A stretch of 64,000 nucleotides of DNA from Streptococcus minor DSM 17118 (GCF_000377005.1 NZ_AQYB01000033.1:62001-126000); one strand, 5' to 3'. Counted from the stretch's first letter, positions 9,114-20,252 are shown. A program made the numbers and translations. The notes: a model not told the origin generated them from the letters alone.

Positions 9114-9304
9114 GAGAACCGCACGGGTTGCAAAGAAAAGTCTGGCTATCTTAAGGAGCAGACAGAGTGCCTTTCACTGCTGGATAGCACTGTTTAAACA
9201 AGTACTTCGTGCTGAGATTTTTAGAACAGCCTACAACTTTCTCAAGAATGTATTGAAAAAACGATAATAAAAGCCAAATGTTTCAAAGTTCTGACGGATG
9301 ATTG
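9114..9304 (+). other. Intergenic stretch after pcrA with an orphan open frame
   Basis: No recognised gene. One frame overlapping the end of pcrA stays open to a TAA at 9265-9267 and would end in EIFRTAYNFLKNVLKKR, but it has no start codon or ribosome binding site. It may be the 3' remnant of a lost gene. I could not assign it to a family. Confidence 0.3.
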
Positions 9305-9339
9305 GAACTAACTTGCTAAAGCAGGTTGGTTCTTTTTTT
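9305..9339 (+). terminator. Strong rho-independent terminator ahead of rexB
   Basis: A 12-bp stem (GAACTAACTTGC with GCAGGTTGGTTC, including G-T pairs) with loop TAAA and seven T residues. Confidence 0.85.
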
Positions 9340-9347
9340 GATATAAT
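9339..9347 (+). promoter_or_regulatory. rexBA promoter (extended -10) fused to the terminator T-run
   Basis: TGATATAAT begins in the last T of the upstream terminator; ATG of rexB is 29 bp downstream. Confidence 0.6.
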
Positions 9348-9375
9348 AGGCATAAGATATGTTTAGGAAGTGCCT

Positions 9376-12300
9376 ATGAAATTATATTATACAAGTGTTG
9401 AACAAAATCTGACTTCTTATTTAGTTGAGCAAGCTCAGCATTTTGCAGATGCGGGCAAGCGGGTTTTCTACATTGCGCCTAACTCTTTATCTTTTGAAAA
9501 AGAGCGCACTGTTTTAGAAGATCTGCCTCAACAAGCATCTTTTCGCATTACAGTAACCCGTTTTGCGCAGATGGCTCGTTACTTTGTGCTGAACAATGTA
9601 TCGACAAAGAAAACCATGGATAACACAGGACTCTCCATGGTGTTTTACCATGTCTTATCCCAATTTTCGGATAATGAATTGCAGGTTTACGGACGCCTGC
9701 GCAAGGATTCAGCATTTATCAAGCAGTTAGTAGAACTTTTCCAGGAATTAAAAACAGCTAATCTGACTATTCTTGATTTACAGCATCTGGGTGATGCAAA
9801 AGCAGAGGATTTATGTAAAATTTTTGGAGCAGCTTCAGATTGGCTCAATCGCCATCAGATAGAAAATCAGTCCAAATTAGCCCTCTTTGCTAGTCAAATT
9901 GAGAATGGCTATCTAGATGAAGAATTGGCAGATACTGTCCTCATTATAGATGGTTTTACGCGGTTTTCTGCTGAGGAAGACTATCTGATTTCTCTACTAG
10001 CAGAAAGATGTCATGACATTTTAATTGGAACCTATGCTAGTCAGAAGGCCTATCAATCCAATTTTATCCAAGGAAATATCTACCAAGCTCCGGTTGAATT
10101 TTTACGTCATTTGGCTAATGATTACGCTGTGAAACCAATTTATGTTGAAAATAAGGGCAATCCATCTGATTTCTCTCATTTTAGTCAATTCTGGGAAGGT
10201 CTCCATGATTTCAAACCTTTAGATGGTCAATGGAAAGCAGAACATCCATCTAGTCTAGAAATTTGGCAAGCAAGCAACCAAAAAGAAGAAGTAGAAGGCG
10301 TTGCAAGGAAAATCCGGCAACTTTTAGCTGACGGGGTTCGTTATAAGGATATTCTCGTTCTTTTGGGAGATGTAGAGAGTTATCAGTTGCAAATAAGCCA
10401 ACTGTTCAAAAAATTTGATATTCCCTATTATTTTGGTAAGGGTGAAACTATGGCCAGTCATCCGCTCGTTCATTTTGTGGATTCGCTAGAACGTATCAAG
10501 CGATATAACTATCGAGCAGAAGATGTCCTCAACCTTCTGAAAACGGGACTGTATGGTCAGTTTACAGAGATGGAGGTCGATCGTTTTGCTCATTACGTGG
10601 CCTATGCAGATATCAAAGGACGCTCGCGCTTCGCTCGGGATTTTACAGCGAATCATGCAGGTAAGTATGATCTGGTACAAATCAATCAGATTCGTAAAAG
10701 AATGATAGAGCCATTGGACAACTTTCTCGCTGCTCGACCGCAGCAAGGGCTTAGTCTGCTAGATAAATTATCCCAATTTTTAAACGCTATCTCTTTGTCT
10801 ACGAATATGGAACAACTAGCCAGTGGAGCTAGTGTGGAGGAAATGGAGAAGCATGAACAGGTCTGGAAGGTTTTTTCTGATTTGTTATTGCAAATGGCCG
10901 CTATCTTTAGTCAGGATAAGCTCGCAGTTGATGATTTTCTAGCCTTGCTCCGTTCTGGAATGCTAGCAGCTGACTACCGCACTATTCCCGCCACTGTAGA
11001 TGTGGTCAATATAAAATCCTATGATCTGGTCGAACCCCACACAGCACCTTATATTTTTGCTATAGGTATGAGTCAAAGTCATTTTCCTAAAACGGCTCAA
11101 AATAAGAGCCTCTTGACAGATGAAGAGAGACAATCTATTAACGAGAAAGTAGGGAAATTCTCATCTTTTGAGATTTCATCAGCAGATACTGTGAAGAAAA
11201 ATCATTTCGTTGCCCTATCTTTGCTGAATGCAGCGCATCAATCTTTAGTTCTGAGCTATCCTCAAGTGGCTAACGAGGGCGAAGAAGAACTTTCTGTCTA
11301 TTTGAAAGAGTGGATAGAACTAGGTGTTCCAAAAATTGACAAAACAAAGGATTATCTGACTGCAAGCGGGGATCAGATTGGGCATTATAAGGATTTATTA
11401 TCTACCGTCATTGCTGTCAATCAGCTCGACTGGGATCAGAAATGGACAAAAGAGAATCAAACTTTTTGGTCAGTAGCAGTCCGCTATTTACGAAAGCGAT
11501 TGAGTGAAGATGGACTGACCATCCCACATATTCTAGATGAAGTGACCACTAGCAAGGTATCCGATGAAGTGATGCAGATTCGTTTTCCAGGAGATAAACC
11601 CCTTCATTTATCTGTATCTGGTTTGACCACTTTCTATAATAACCAGTATCTTTATTTCCTCAACTATATCCTTCAGTTGCAAGAGCTAGACAGTATCCAT
11701 CCAGACCACCGTCATCACGGTATGTACTTGCATAGAATTTTTGAGTTAGCTTTACAGGAGGATGGACAGGATTTTGATAAACATTTGGAGCAGGCTATCA
11801 TTCAGACCAGTCAAGATAAGCATTATCAGACCCTCTACCAGCAAGATGAGGAAAGTCGTTTTTCACAGGCTATTTTGAATGATATTGCACGTTCGACAGC
11901 TACGATTCTCCGAAACAATCGAGCGATTCGAGTAGCCTCTCAGGAGGAAAAATTTAAGCTGATTCTGCAAAATACTGTACAGATTAGTGGGATTATTGAC
12001 CGCGTGGACCGCCTATCGGATGGTAGTTTAGGCGTAGTGGATTACAAATCAGGAGCCAACCAATTTGATATTTCTAAATTTTACAACGGTCTTAATTCCC
12101 AATTGGTCACTTACCTAGAAGCCTTACGCAGTCAGTATGGTGCTAGTGTTGACCAGCTTTTTGGAGCCATGTATTTGCATATGCAAGAGCCAAAACTGGA
12201 CTTGAAAACTGCCAAATCCTTTGAAGACTTGAGCCAGCAAGCTAGTGGTGAGTTAGTTTATAAGGGACTATTTTCCGAGCAGGAGAAACAATTCCTAGCA

Positions 12301-12594
12301 GAGGGCGCCTACCATCTCAATAACGCAACTTACAGTGTGGATGAAATTGAAACCTTACTCAACTATAACGAGGAGCTTTATTTAGATGCAGCACAGACCA
12401 TTCGGAGTGGCAAGTTTCTTATCAATCCTTACACAACAGATGGTCGGAGTGTTCAAGGTGAGCAAATCAAAAGTATTACTCATTTTGAGGCAGATCGGCA
12501 TATGGGCGCAGCCCGTCGCTTACTCAAATTGCCAAGTCGTGGCAAAAAAGCAGCTTATCTAGACTTGATGAAAGGAGGAGAAACGGAAAACTAG
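9376..12594 (+). CDS. rexB: ATP-dependent exonuclease subunit B (AddB/RexB)
   Basis: Subunit of the RexAB helicase-nuclease that resects double-strand breaks and pauses at Chi (functional counterpart of RecBCD/AddAB). The 1072-residue protein has an inactive helicase-like N-terminal half, where a Walker A would begin ([15 protein letters not shown]), and a C-terminal RecB-type nuclease domain with GIIDRVDRL and [12 protein letters not shown] (metal-binding Asp and the DYK motif). Cysteines that hold the iron-sulphur cluster in Bacillus AddB are not seen: the segment reads [10 protein letters not shown] and the end [11 protein letters not shown], as expected for the Rex branch. ATG 9376 follows AGGAAG; a GTG six bases earlier overlaps it. 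Precedes rexA by 26 bp. Confidence 0.95.
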   Translation: MKLYYTSVEQNLTSYLVEQAQHFADAGKRVFYIAPNSLSFEKERTVLEDLPQQASFRITVTRFAQMARYFVLNNVSTKKTMDNTGLSMVFYHVLSQFSDNELQVYGRLRKDSAFIKQLVELFQELKTANLTILDLQHLGDAKAEDLCKIFGAASDWLNRHQIENQSKLALFASQIENGYLDEELADTVLIIDGFTRFSAEEDYLISLLAERCHDILIGTYASQKAYQSNFIQGNIYQAPVEFLRHLANDYAVKPIYVENKGNPSDFSHFSQFWEGLHDFKPLDGQWKAEHPSSLEIWQASNQKEEVEGVARKIRQLLADGVRYKDILVLLGDVESYQLQISQLFKKFDIPYYFGKGETMASHPLVHFVDSLERIKRYNYRAEDVLNLLKTGLYGQFTEMEVDRFAHYVAYADIKGRSRFARDFTANHAGKYDLVQINQIRKRMIEPLDNFLAARPQQGLSLLDKLSQFLNAISLSTNMEQLASGASVEEMEKHEQVWKVFSDLLLQMAAIFSQDKLAVDDFLALLRSGMLAADYRTIPATVDVVNIKSYDLVEPHTAPYIFAIGMSQSHFPKTAQNKSLLTDEERQSINEKVGKFSSFEISSADTVKKNHFVALSLLNAAHQSLVLSYPQVANEGEEELSVYLKEWIELGVPKIDKTKDYLTASGDQIGHYKDLLSTVIAVNQLDWDQKWTKENQTFWSVAVRYLRKRLSEDGLTIPHILDEVTTSKVSDEVMQIRFPGDKPLHLSVSGLTTFYNNQYLYFLNYILQLQELDSIHPDHRHHGMYLHRIFELALQEDGQDFDKHLEQAIIQTSQDKHYQTLYQQDEESRFSQAILNDIARSTATILRNNRAIRVASQEEKFKLILQNTVQISGIIDRVDRLSDGSLGVVDYKSGANQFDISKFYNGLNSQLVTYLEALRSQYGASVDQLFGAMYLHMQEPKLDLKTAKSFEDLSQQASGELVYKGLFSEQEKQFLAEGAYHLNNATYSVDEIETLLNYNEELYLDAAQTIRSGKFLINPYTTDGRSVQGEQIKSITHFEADRHMGAARRLLKLPSRGKKAAYLDLMKGGETEN

Positions 12595-12620
12595 TCAGTA
12601 ACCGTACAAAAACATATCTT

Positions 12621-15600
12621 ATGGAAGGAATTCATTTTTTAACCGAACAAGAAATTCAAGAACGTATCGCAGCAGAAGCTATTTCCGATAAGACTCAGAA
12701 GATGACACCTGAGCAGCTAACCGCTATTTATAGCAACGGTACCAATATCTTAGTTTCAGCATCGGCTGGTTCTGGTAAAACCTTTGTCATGGTTGAGCGG
12801 ATCTTGGATATGATTCGTCGTGGCATCCGAATAGACCAGCTTTTTATCTCCACTTTTACTGTCAAGGCGGCGGGAGAACTGAAGGAGCGGTTGGAGAAAC
12901 GATTGATGGCACAGCTAGCACAAGCTAATAGTGAGGAGGAGCGTCAACATTATTCTGCTCAACTGGCTGCCATCCCAACAGCAGATATTGGGACTATGGA
13001 TGCTTTTAGCCAGAAGCTGGTCAACCAGTATGGTTATTTGATGGGGATTTCTCCCATTTTTCGCATCATGACAGATGAACATGAGCAGGACATCCTCAAA
13101 AAAGAAGTCTATACAGAACTCTTTACAGACTATATGCAGGGAGCACAGGCTGAACTGTTTCGAACCTTGGTTCGAAATTTCTCTGGCAATCGTAAAGACA
13201 GTCGGGCTTTTCGTCAGATTATCTACCAGATTTACAATTTTAGCCAGTCAACAGCTTCGCCAGAATATTGGCTCAAACACGTTTTTCTCAAACCTTATGA
13301 AAACCAGACGACCATCCAACCAGCTGAACTCATCAAGACAGTTCTGTCTGGTCAAGATTTGATAGAGGTGATTGCAAAGGCTGAAACCTATTTCAAGAAC
13401 CATCTGGAGACGGTTAGGCAGGAATTTCAGAAATCCTATAAATACTTGAACAATGTTGAAGCCTTATTAGATGAATTGGCGGCATTTGATATTCATGGAG
13501 ATTTGGCCTACTTACAAGCTTTCTGTGCCAAGATAGACCGCTTATCTGCTGGACGGAATTTGGTCATGGCTATTGGAGCTTCGAAGGACGAGACACTTAA
13601 AACATTTGCTACTACCTATAATCAAGAGCGAAATAGCTACCTTGAACCTTTCCGAAACCTCGCTCAGGCAAGTTTTGCTATTTTAGCATTGGAACCTCAT
13701 CAATCGGCAATATTACCCATGTTGCAGCTTTTACAGGCCTTTGTCTTGGATTTTGCTGATAAGTATCTAGCTGTTAAAATGCAGGAAAATGCTTTTGAGT
13801 TTAATGATATCGCACATTTTGCCATCCGCATTTTGGAAGAAAATCCTAGTGTAGCGCAGATTTTTAAGGACAAGTATCATGAAGTTATGGTGGATGAATA
13901 CCAGGATAACAACCATATGCAAGAACGCCTCCTAGAACTCTTATCTAATGGACATAACCGCTTTATGGTGGGGGATATCAAGCAATCCATCTACCGCTTT
14001 CGCCAAGCAGATCCTCTGATTTTTAATGGCAAGTTTAAGCTTTATCAAGAAAATCCTAAGGCTGGCAAACTCATTATTCTCAAAGAGAACTTTCGCAGTC
14101 AATCCACAGTGTTAGATGCTACAAATGGAGTGTTTAGCCACCTGATGGATGAGCAGGTGGGTGACATACTCTACGATAAGACACATCTCTTAGTAGCAGG
14201 TAGTGCCTCGCAAAAAGAAGTAAATCCAGCGCATCAGACAGAAGTCTTGATATACAATACCGAGGAAGTAGAGACTATTGTAGATTCGGAAGAATCTAGC
14301 TTTAGCCAAGGGGAAATTGACCTAGTAGCTAAAGAAATCATCCGTCTTCACAATGAAGAACAGGTCAAATTTTCTGACATCACTCTCTTGGTGGCCTCTC
14401 GTACTCGTAATGAGCCCTTGATTGCTAGCTTTGAACAGCATGGCATCCCAGTCGAGTCCGACGGCGGAGAGAAGAATTACCTCAAGTCCTTGGAAGTCAT
14501 GATTATGCTAGATACCTTGCGTGTCATCGATAATCCACTGAACGACTTTGCCCTAACGGCTCTTTTACGGTCTCCGATGTTTGGTTTCGATGAAGATCAA
14601 CTAGCTCGTCTAGCTGTGCAGGCAGAAAAAATCGAGCTTTATGAGAAAATGCTTTTAGCAAAAGCTGGGCAAGGCCAACATCCTCATCTGATTTTACCCG
14701 AACTAGCCCATAAGTTGACTCTATTCTTAGATGTGCTAGCGGATTGGAGACAATTTTCGAAAAAACACAGTCTCTATGATCTGATTTGGAAGATTTACAA
14801 TGACCGACTCTACTATGACTATGTAGGAGCCCTCCCTCACGCCCAACGTCGACAGACCAATCTCTATGCCCTAGCCTTGCGTGCTAACAATTTCGAGCAA
14901 ACTGGTTTTAAGGGACTAGCCCGATTTATCGGTATGATTGATAAGATTTTAGAGGGTGACAAAGACTTGATGGAAGTGGAAGTAGCTGCTCCGAAAAATG
15001 CTGTCAACCTCATGACTATTCACCACTCTAAAGGATTGGAATTCAAGTATGTTTTCATCCTTAATATTGACAAACGCTTTAGTATGAAAGACTCCCAATC
15101 TCCTCTGATTCTAAGCCGAGAAAATGGTCTAGGTATGAAGTACCTAGCAGATATGAAGGGGCAAGTTGAGACAAGTTTACCTCAGCTCAAAGTTGCTATC
15201 GAAACCCTGCCTTATCAAGCCAATCGTAGAGAACTCAATTTAGCTACCCTATCGGAGCAGATGCGTCTTCTCTATGTTGCTATGACCAGAGCAGAGAAAA
15301 AATTGTACCTAGTCGGTAAGGGCCAGAAGGACAAGCTGACAGAAAAATTTGATGGCAGTAGCGAGAATGGCTTTTTGCCAGCCAGTCAACGGGAAACCCT
15401 CTTATCCTTCCAAGACTGGCTTTTGGCCATCGATGCTGCCTTTCCAAGTAAGGAGCTTTCTTACACCATTCGTTATGTGGATAGGGAAGAACTAAGACCA
15501 GAAAAAATGGGACAACTGACTAATCGCATTCAAGCTGACAATCTGGCTGATAATCGTCAGTCATCCGACATCCAGCGCGCCCTTGAAGTACTGGATAGTG

Positions 15601-16271
15601 TGGAGCAACTCAATCAGCTCTATGCCCCAGCTATCAATCTACCTAGTCTTCGGACTCCCAGTCAAGTTAAAGCTTTCTACGAACCTGTCATGGATACAGA
15701 AGGTATAGATATCATGGATAAGGTTGCTGCCAAAAAAGAAAGTCCAGTTAGCTTTGTATTGCCTGATGTGACGAAAGAGCCCCCCATCACAGGCACAGCC
15801 CTTGGTTCTGCCACCCATGAGCTGATGCAACGATTGTACTTGAGTGAGACTGTCAGCTTGGCTGATGTAGAGATAGCACTAGATCAGGTCCAGTCTCCAG
15901 AACAGGTCAAGAACAAGATGAACTTACAGAAAATCCTCAGTTTCTTTGAAACAGAACTAGGTCAACTCATCTTATCCAATCTAGATAAGCTCTACCGCGA
16001 AGCCCCTTTTGCCATGCTAGAAGAAGATCCTATCAGTAAGGAAAACTATGTCATCCGCGGAATTGTAGATGGCTATCTTGTCTTTGATAACCGTATCGTT
16101 CTTTTTGACTATAAAACCGACCAGTATCAGCAAGCTAGCCAGATTCGTGATCGTTACGCCTTTCAAATGAAACTATATGCCAAAGCCCTACAACGCTCTT
16201 ATCAAGTAGACCAAGTGGAGGCCTACCTCATCCTTCTTGGAGGAGAAAAAGTAGAGGTTATAAGGGTCTAA
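12621..16271 (+). CDS. rexA: ATP-dependent helicase/nuclease subunit A (AddA/RexA)
   Basis: The motor subunit of RexAB, 1216 residues. UvrD-type helicase motifs are complete: Walker [13 protein letters not shown] (about residues 51-62), [43 protein letters not shown] and [16 protein letters not shown]. The C-terminal nuclease domain shows [18 protein letters not shown] and LFDYKTDQY. Start ATG 12621 agrees with the family N-terminus, but there is no Shine-Dalgarno in front; the nearest GGAGGAG (12574-12580) lies inside rexB, about 40 bp away, so translation may depend on coupling or reinitiation. Followed by a strong terminator. Confidence 0.96.
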   Translation: MEGIHFLTEQEIQERIAAEAISDKTQKMTPEQLTAIYSNGTNILVSASAGSGKTFVMVERILDMIRRGIRIDQLFISTFTVKAAGELKERLEKRLMAQLAQANSEEERQHYSAQLAAIPTADIGTMDAFSQKLVNQYGYLMGISPIFRIMTDEHEQDILKKEVYTELFTDYMQGAQAELFRTLVRNFSGNRKDSRAFRQIIYQIYNFSQSTASPEYWLKHVFLKPYENQTTIQPAELIKTVLSGQDLIEVIAKAETYFKNHLETVRQEFQKSYKYLNNVEALLDELAAFDIHGDLAYLQAFCAKIDRLSAGRNLVMAIGASKDETLKTFATTYNQERNSYLEPFRNLAQASFAILALEPHQSAILPMLQLLQAFVLDFADKYLAVKMQENAFEFNDIAHFAIRILEENPSVAQIFKDKYHEVMVDEYQDNNHMQERLLELLSNGHNRFMVGDIKQSIYRFRQADPLIFNGKFKLYQENPKAGKLIILKENFRSQSTVLDATNGVFSHLMDEQVGDILYDKTHLLVAGSASQKEVNPAHQTEVLIYNTEEVETIVDSEESSFSQGEIDLVAKEIIRLHNEEQVKFSDITLLVASRTRNEPLIASFEQHGIPVESDGGEKNYLKSLEVMIMLDTLRVIDNPLNDFALTALLRSPMFGFDEDQLARLAVQAEKIELYEKMLLAKAGQGQHPHLILPELAHKLTLFLDVLADWRQFSKKHSLYDLIWKIYNDRLYYDYVGALPHAQRRQTNLYALALRANNFEQTGFKGLARFIGMIDKILEGDKDLMEVEVAAPKNAVNLMTIHHSKGLEFKYVFILNIDKRFSMKDSQSPLILSRENGLGMKYLADMKGQVETSLPQLKVAIETLPYQANRRELNLATLSEQMRLLYVAMTRAEKKLYLVGKGQKDKLTEKFDGSSENGFLPASQRETLLSFQDWLLAIDAAFPSKELSYTIRYVDREELRPEKMGQLTNRIQADNLADNRQSSDIQRALEVLDSVEQLNQLYAPAINLPSLRTPSQVKAFYEPVMDTEGIDIMDKVAAKKESPVSFVLPDVTKEPPITGTALGSATHELMQRLYLSETVSLADVEIALDQVQSPEQVKNKMNLQKILSFFETELGQLILSNLDKLYREAPFAMLEEDPISKENYVIRGIVDGYLVFDNRIVLFDYKTDQYQQASQIRDRYAFQMKLYAKALQRSYQVDQVEAYLILLGGEKVEVIRV

Positions 16272-16297
16272 AAAACAATAAATTTTACTAAAAAACC

Positions 16298-16329
16298 AAA
16301 AAGCAAGCGACTGTAAGCGTTTGCTTTTT
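16298..16329 (+). terminator. rexBA terminator
   Basis: A 12-bp stem, AAAAAGCAAGCG (16298-16309) with CGTTTGCTTTTT (16318-16329), loop of 8. The flanking A and T runs make it usable on both strands. Confidence 0.85.
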
Positions 16330-16342
16330 GAGTGAAAAGTAG

Positions 16343-16420
16343 TATAATAGAATAGTGAAATTTTCTAATGATTAACATTGGATGAGCAATAAAAATAGCA
16401 CCGAATCGGTGCCCCTTTTT
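16343..16420 (+). ncRNA. Candidate short RNA with a tracrRNA-like terminal hairpin
   Basis: TATAAT at 16343-16348 has TTGCTT 16 bp upstream (inside the preceding terminator stem), so transcription would start near 16355. About 55 nt later an intrinsic terminator follows: GCACCG (16398-16403) pairs with CGGTGC (16407-16412), then CCTTTTT. There is no ribosome-binding site or useful ORF. The hairpin differs by one loop base from the last hairpin of SpCas9-type tracrRNA, but no anti-repeat is visible upstream, so it may equally be an unrelated small RNA. Prediction only. Confidence 0.4.
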
Positions 16421-16492
16421 ATAAAGTTTAGTTTAGTATCAATCTAGCTTTTGGACTGTAAAATAGAATTAATTTTTACCATGATTGGTTCT

Positions 16493-16528
16493 GTTTTTGT
16501 ACTCTCAAGATTTAAATCAATAAAACCT
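16493..16528 (+). CRISPR. Solitary CRISPR-type repeat (S. thermophilus CRISPR1-like), no cas genes
   Basis: Bases 16493-16515 (GTTTTTGTACTCTC then AAGATTTAA) are identical, as I recall it, to the first 23 bases of the 36-base type II-A CRISPR1 repeat of S. thermophilus; the remaining 13 bases diverge (ATCAATAAAACCT), as often seen in the last repeat of an array. No full second copy is present; ACTGTAAAA at 16455-16463, about 29 bp upstream, resembles the 3' end of the same repeat. No cas gene lies in the window. Read as the relic of a deleted array, or as the trailer-end repeat. Confidence 0.5.
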
Positions 16529-16537
16529 TTCTCAGAT

Positions 16538-16566
16538 TTGCCCAACTTTCTCGCTTGTGTTACAAT
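16538..16566 (+). promoter_or_regulatory. ndk promoter
   Basis: TTGCCC (16538-16543), 17-bp spacer, and extended TGTTACAAT (16558-16566). It abuts the 3' end of the CRISPR-like repeat. Confidence 0.55.
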
Positions 16567-16593
16567 AAAAGAAAAGTACAAAGGTGGTGTCAT

Positions 16594-17019
16594 ATGGAAA
16601 AAACTTTTTTTATTATCAAACCAGACGGAGTGAGCCGTGGTTTGGTGGGACATGTGTTGCATCGGATGGAGCGCCGTGGCTTTGTGATTGAGCGGTTGGA
16701 AATGCGGCAGGCTACACCTGAGCTTTTGCGAGAGCATTATGCGGCTCTAGTGGACAAACCTTTCTTCCCCGAAATTGAAGAATATATGACTTCAGGTCCA
16801 CTCTTGGCAGGAGTTATTAAGGGTAATCGTGTCATCTCATCTTGGCGGACCATGATGGGAGCTACAAATCCTAAGGATGCTCTTCCAGGGACTATTCGCG
16901 GGGATTACGCTCAGGCACCCGGGGATTCTGGTGGTATTTTCAATGTAGTACATGGATCTGACTCCGCAGAATCAGCCAAGAAAGAGATTGCTCTCTGGTT
17001 TGGCTCTGATGCCCTCTAA
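16594..17019 (+). CDS. ndk: Nucleoside-diphosphate kinase
   Basis: Transfers the gamma-phosphate of ATP to nucleoside diphosphates through a phosphohistidine, balancing NTP and dNTP pools. The 141-residue length is normal. [11 protein letters not shown] near the N-terminus and the active-site histidine in NVVHGSDS are intact, as are [12 protein letters not shown] and the C-terminal ALWFG. ATG 16594 follows AAGGTGG; the longer open frame starting upstream lies in the promoter. Transcribed alone from 16538-16566. Confidence 0.95.
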   Translation: MEKTFFIIKPDGVSRGLVGHVLHRMERRGFVIERLEMRQATPELLREHYAALVDKPFFPEIEEYMTSGPLLAGVIKGNRVISSWRTMMGATNPKDALPGTIRGDYAQAPGDSGGIFNVVHGSDSAESAKKEIALWFGSDAL

Positions 17020-17090
17020 ATCTTTTTCATGGAGAAAAATCATTTTTACTTTTTTCATAAAAAAAGTTCAGTCAATTATATTTGCAATCG

Positions 17091-17118
17091 AAAAGTCGAG
17101 CAGAAACTCGGCTTTTTA
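17091..17118 (+). terminator. Terminator between ndk and lepA
   Basis: AAAAGTCGAG (17091-17100) pairs with CTCGGCTTTT (17107-17116), loop CAGAAA, T-run. Confidence 0.75.
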
Positions 17119-17127
17119 TGGTATAAT
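17119..17127 (+). promoter_or_regulatory. lepA promoter (extended -10)
   Basis: TGGTATAAT directly after the terminator T-run, 38 bp before the lepA ATG. Confidence 0.55.
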
Positions 17128-17165
17128 GAAGGGTAATAAAATTTTGACTGTAATAGGAAAATAAC

Positions 17166-18998
17166 ATGAATATTGAAGAATTAAAAAACCGTCAGGAGAG
17201 AATCAGAAACTTCTCCATCATTGCTCATATTGACCATGGGAAATCAACCTTGGCAGATAGGATTTTAGAGCAAACTGAGACCGTTTCTAGTCGTGAAATG
17301 CAGGCCCAACTCTTGGACAGTATGGATTTGGAGCGCGAACGTGGCATTACTATCAAGCTGAATGCTGTTCAGCTCAACTATAAAGCTAAGGACGGAGAAA
17401 CTTATATTTTCCACTTGATTGATACACCGGGGCACGTGGACTTCACCTATGAGGTATCGCGCTCTTTGGCGGCCTGTGAAGGAGCTATTTTAGTCGTGGA
17501 TGCTGCTCAAGGGATAGAAGCTCAAACTCTGGCCAATGTCTATCTTGCTTTAGATGCAGATTTGGAAATCATGCCTGTTATCAACAAGATTGACCTACCC
17601 GCAGCTGATCCTGAGCGTGTGCGGCAAGAAATCGAAGATGTGATTGGTCTGGATGCCTCAGAAGCGGTTCTAGCTTCTGCTAAGGCAGGAATTGGAATCG
17701 ATGAAATCCTAGAGCAAATCGTTGAAAAAGTCCCAGCCCCAACTGGTGATATTGAAGCACCTCTCCAAGCGCTTATTTTTGACTCGGTTTATGATCCTTA
17801 TCGTGGCGTTATCCTCCAAGTCCGTATCGTCAATGGTATGGTTAAGCCCGGTGATACCATCCAAATGATGTCTAATGGGAAGACCTTTGATGTGACGGAA
17901 GTTGGGATTTTTACTCCTAAGGCTATGGGTCGTGATGTCTTAGCAACTGGGGATGTTGGTTACATTGCTGCCTCAATCAAAACCGTTGCAGATACTCGTG
18001 TCGGGGATACCATTACTTTGGCCAACAATCCAGCTGTAGCCCCCCTTTCTGGCTACAAGCAGATGAATCCGATGGTCTTTGCCGGTCTCTATCCTATCGA
18101 ATCAAATAAATACAATGACCTTCGTGAAGCCTTGGAAAAGCTACAACTCAATGATGCCAGTCTTCAATTTGAACCTGAAACTTCTCAAGCCCTAGGCTTT
18201 GGTTTCCGTTGTGGTTTCTTGGGTCTTCTTCATATGGATGTCATCCAGGAGCGTCTAGAGCGTGAATTCAACATCGATCTCATCATGACAGCTCCATCGG
18301 TGGTTTACCATGTTCATACAACAGATGGAGAGATGGTGGAAGTATCTAATCCATCCGAATTCCCAGACCCGACCAAGGTGGATAGTATTGAAGAGCCATA
18401 TGTAAAAGCACAAATCATGGTACCACAAGAGTATGTAGGTAGCGTCATGGAATTGGCTCAGCGCAAGCGCGGTGATTTCGTGACGATGGATTATATCGAT
18501 GAAAATCGGGTCAATGTCATCTATCAAATTCCGCTAGCGGAGATTGTCTTTGACTTCTTTGATAAACTCAAATCTTCCACTCGTGGTTATGCCTCATTTG
18601 ATTATGAAATTTCAGAGTACCGTAAATCCAAGCTGGTCAAGATGGATATCCTCCTCAACGGTGATAAGGTCGATGCACTCAGCTTTATCGTCCACAAGGA
18701 ATTTGCCTATGAGCGCGGTAAACTCATTGTTGAAAAACTCAAGAAAATTATCCCACGTCAGCAGTTTGAAGTGCCCATTCAGGCGGCTATTGGTCAAAAA
18801 ATCGTGGCTCGCTCTGACATCAAGGCCTTGCGTAAAAATGTTCTTGCCAAGTGTTATGGCGGTGACGTTTCCCGAAAACGTAAGCTTCTTGAAAAGCAAA
18901 AGGCTGGTAAGAAACGCATGAAGGCCATTGGGTCTGTGGAAGTGCCACAAGAAGCCTTTCTTAGCGTTCTGTCTATGGATGAAGATGAGAAAAAATAA
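17166..18998 (+). CDS. lepA: Translation elongation factor 4 (LepA/EF-4)
   Basis: Ribosome-associated GTPase of 610 residues that back-translocates or remodels stalled ribosomes under stress. G motifs: [10 protein letters not shown] (residues 20-29), [14 protein letters not shown] and the ASAKAG segment; the LepA-specific C-terminal domain ([22 protein letters not shown]) ends the protein. Length is standard. Own promoter overlapping the previous terminator, with TAGGAAAAT as a weak ribosome binding site. The following hypothetical gene is only a few bases downstream and probably co-transcribed. Confidence 0.97.
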   Translation: MNIEELKNRQERIRNFSIIAHIDHGKSTLADRILEQTETVSSREMQAQLLDSMDLERERGITIKLNAVQLNYKAKDGETYIFHLIDTPGHVDFTYEVSRSLAACEGAILVVDAAQGIEAQTLANVYLALDADLEIMPVINKIDLPAADPERVRQEIEDVIGLDASEAVLASAKAGIGIDEILEQIVEKVPAPTGDIEAPLQALIFDSVYDPYRGVILQVRIVNGMVKPGDTIQMMSNGKTFDVTEVGIFTPKAMGRDVLATGDVGYIAASIKTVADTRVGDTITLANNPAVAPLSGYKQMNPMVFAGLYPIESNKYNDLREALEKLQLNDASLQFEPETSQALGFGFRCGFLGLLHMDVIQERLEREFNIDLIMTAPSVVYHVHTTDGEMVEVSNPSEFPDPTKVDSIEEPYVKAQIMVPQEYVGSVMELAQRKRGDFVTMDYIDENRVNVIYQIPLAEIVFDFFDKLKSSTRGYASFDYEISEYRKSKLVKMDILLNGDKVDALSFIVHKEFAYERGKLIVEKLKKIIPRQQFEVPIQAAIGQKIVARSDIKALRKNVLAKCYGGDVSRKRKLLEKQKAGKKRMKAIGSVEVPQEAFLSVLSMDEDEKK

Positions 18999-19015
18999 AG
19001 ATTGTGTATAACACT

Positions 19016-19375
19016 ATGGATAAAGAAATCTATAAATTGTGCCTTGGGAAAGCAGATAGCTTTACAGAAATTGCTAGTGCATTTCCTAAGAAGTTAGAAG
19101 CAACTGTCATTGAAGCAGTTGGCTATGAAGTAGGCCCGATGCAGACCATTCTTTACGTATTCGAGCGGCATTTTTTTCGGACAGAGAGTATGGCTAGTTT
19201 GACGGTTCTCTTTACCAATGATGGTCAGCAGATTTTTGCAGATATCATTGCTTCAGGGGCTGGTCAAGGTGTCTTTAATATCAGCTGGGGCGCCAACGGT
19301 TCTTTTGCCAGGATGGTTGTAGACATTTTGCAACAACAAGGTTTCCAAGTCTTGGCACAAAAAGATAGTCCCTAG
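19016..19375 (+). CDS. Conserved hypothetical protein (DUF6054-like)
   Basis: A 119-residue soluble protein with mixed alpha/beta pattern and no signal peptide or transmembrane segment. The pattern (SMASLTVLFTND then DIIASGAGQGVFNISWG) resembles small streptococcal proteins of the DUF6054 type, though I cannot confirm the family. It starts about 17 bp after the lepA stop without a terminator, so it is probably co-transcribed with lepA. ATG 19016 is chosen; a GTG at 19004 would add four residues, and neither has a clear ribosome binding site. Function unknown. Confidence 0.6.
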   Translation: MDKEIYKLCLGKADSFTEIASAFPKKLEATVIEAVGYEVGPMQTILYVFERHFFRTESMASLTVLFTNDGQQIFADIIASGAGQGVFNISWGANGSFARMVVDILQQQGFQVLAQKDSP

Positions 19376-19398
19376 TGTCATGATTAGAAAGAAGAGCT

Positions 19399-20058
19399 AT
19401 GTTAGAGAAGCGAGTGAACCAGATTGCTCAGAAATTAAGTCCACAAGGACGTGAGATTTATCTGGCCATGATTCCGGCTTATATATCTGGCTATGTGGAT
19501 TATGTTTTCCAAACGGATAAGCCTGATGTTCAGGCAAGGCGAATCAAAAATTTAGATAAGAATTTCAGGCGCTTGCTGATAGAGCCCTATTTCTGGATTC
19601 AGCCGATGAGCCAAGAGTCTGCTGAGGAGATTGCAAAATGGTGTTACCCTGCTCCCTATGATTTTTATGATATGGCAGCAGATGAGGAAGATCTCACCGA
19701 GCTCTTATCAGCAACTTCCAGAAAAAATACCTATTATGAAGTCATACGTAATGGGGCCCTCTTTGGATTTGCCTGTTTTTATCCAGAAAAAGAACAGCTA
19801 GAAATTGGTCTCGGGATGAAACCAAACCAGACGGGACAAGGACTGGGAGTTGTTTTCTATCAAGCAATCGAAGATTTTGCTCGTTCTCAATTCGATTGCC
19901 CTACGTTTTGCTTATCCGTTGCTAGTTTTAATCAGCGCGCCTTGACGCTGTATCAAAAAGTCGGCTATACTAAAGTTGCTGATTATTACCAATCCACGAA
20001 TGGCGGTTATTATCCCTTTATCAAACTAATCAAGCAGATAAGCAACGATGCGAAATAA
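19399..20058 (+). CDS. GNAT-family N-acetyltransferase with an extra N-terminal helical region
   Basis: 219 residues. Residues 1-70 are helical and rich in charged residues; residues about 75-210 carry a GCN5-type acetyltransferase fold with the acetyl-CoA pyrophosphate loop in PNQTGQGLG and the usual C-terminal SFNQRALTLYQKVGY motif seen in RimI-like enzymes. Substrate unknown. It follows the DUF gene by 23 bp and may end the lepA transcript. ATG 19399 follows AAAGAAGAG. Confidence 0.75.
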   Translation: MLEKRVNQIAQKLSPQGREIYLAMIPAYISGYVDYVFQTDKPDVQARRIKNLDKNFRRLLIEPYFWIQPMSQESAEEIAKWCYPAPYDFYDMAADEEDLTELLSATSRKNTYYEVIRNGALFGFACFYPEKEQLEIGLGMKPNQTGQGLGVVFYQAIEDFARSQFDCPTFCLSVASFNQRALTLYQKVGYTKVADYYQSTNGGYYPFIKLIKQISNDAK

Positions 20059-20252
20059 GATTGTGGCAAGCCAAAACGACAAGCTAAACAGTTGGCTGAA
20101 GTTGCTGTAGGAGATAGTCTGGTTTGGACAGTACCCAAGTGCATTGTGGTATGTACACTGACCTTTGGACAGGTCATAATTTCATAGTTGGAATCTGAAG
20201 TTTGTTGACGTTTGTCAGTGTTTCCTTCATTTTTCAAAAAATCATAAGTAAA
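20059..20252 (+). other. Unassigned intergenic stretch
   Basis: No recognised gene. A frame from about 20068 to 20186 would read PKRQAKQLAEVAVGDSLVWT but has no start codon and no known homologue to me. A hairpin TGACCT/AGGTCA (20159-20176) lacks a T-run. Confidence 0.25.

Noticed and set aside
9114-9304. Possible structural RNA after pcrA
   Set aside because: No promoter, no conserved tRNA or riboswitch signature; only the terminator at its end is clear.
16444-16737. 97-codon minus-strand ORF
   Set aside because: Overlaps the ndk promoter and start in antisense, no ribosome binding site, no recognisable protein.
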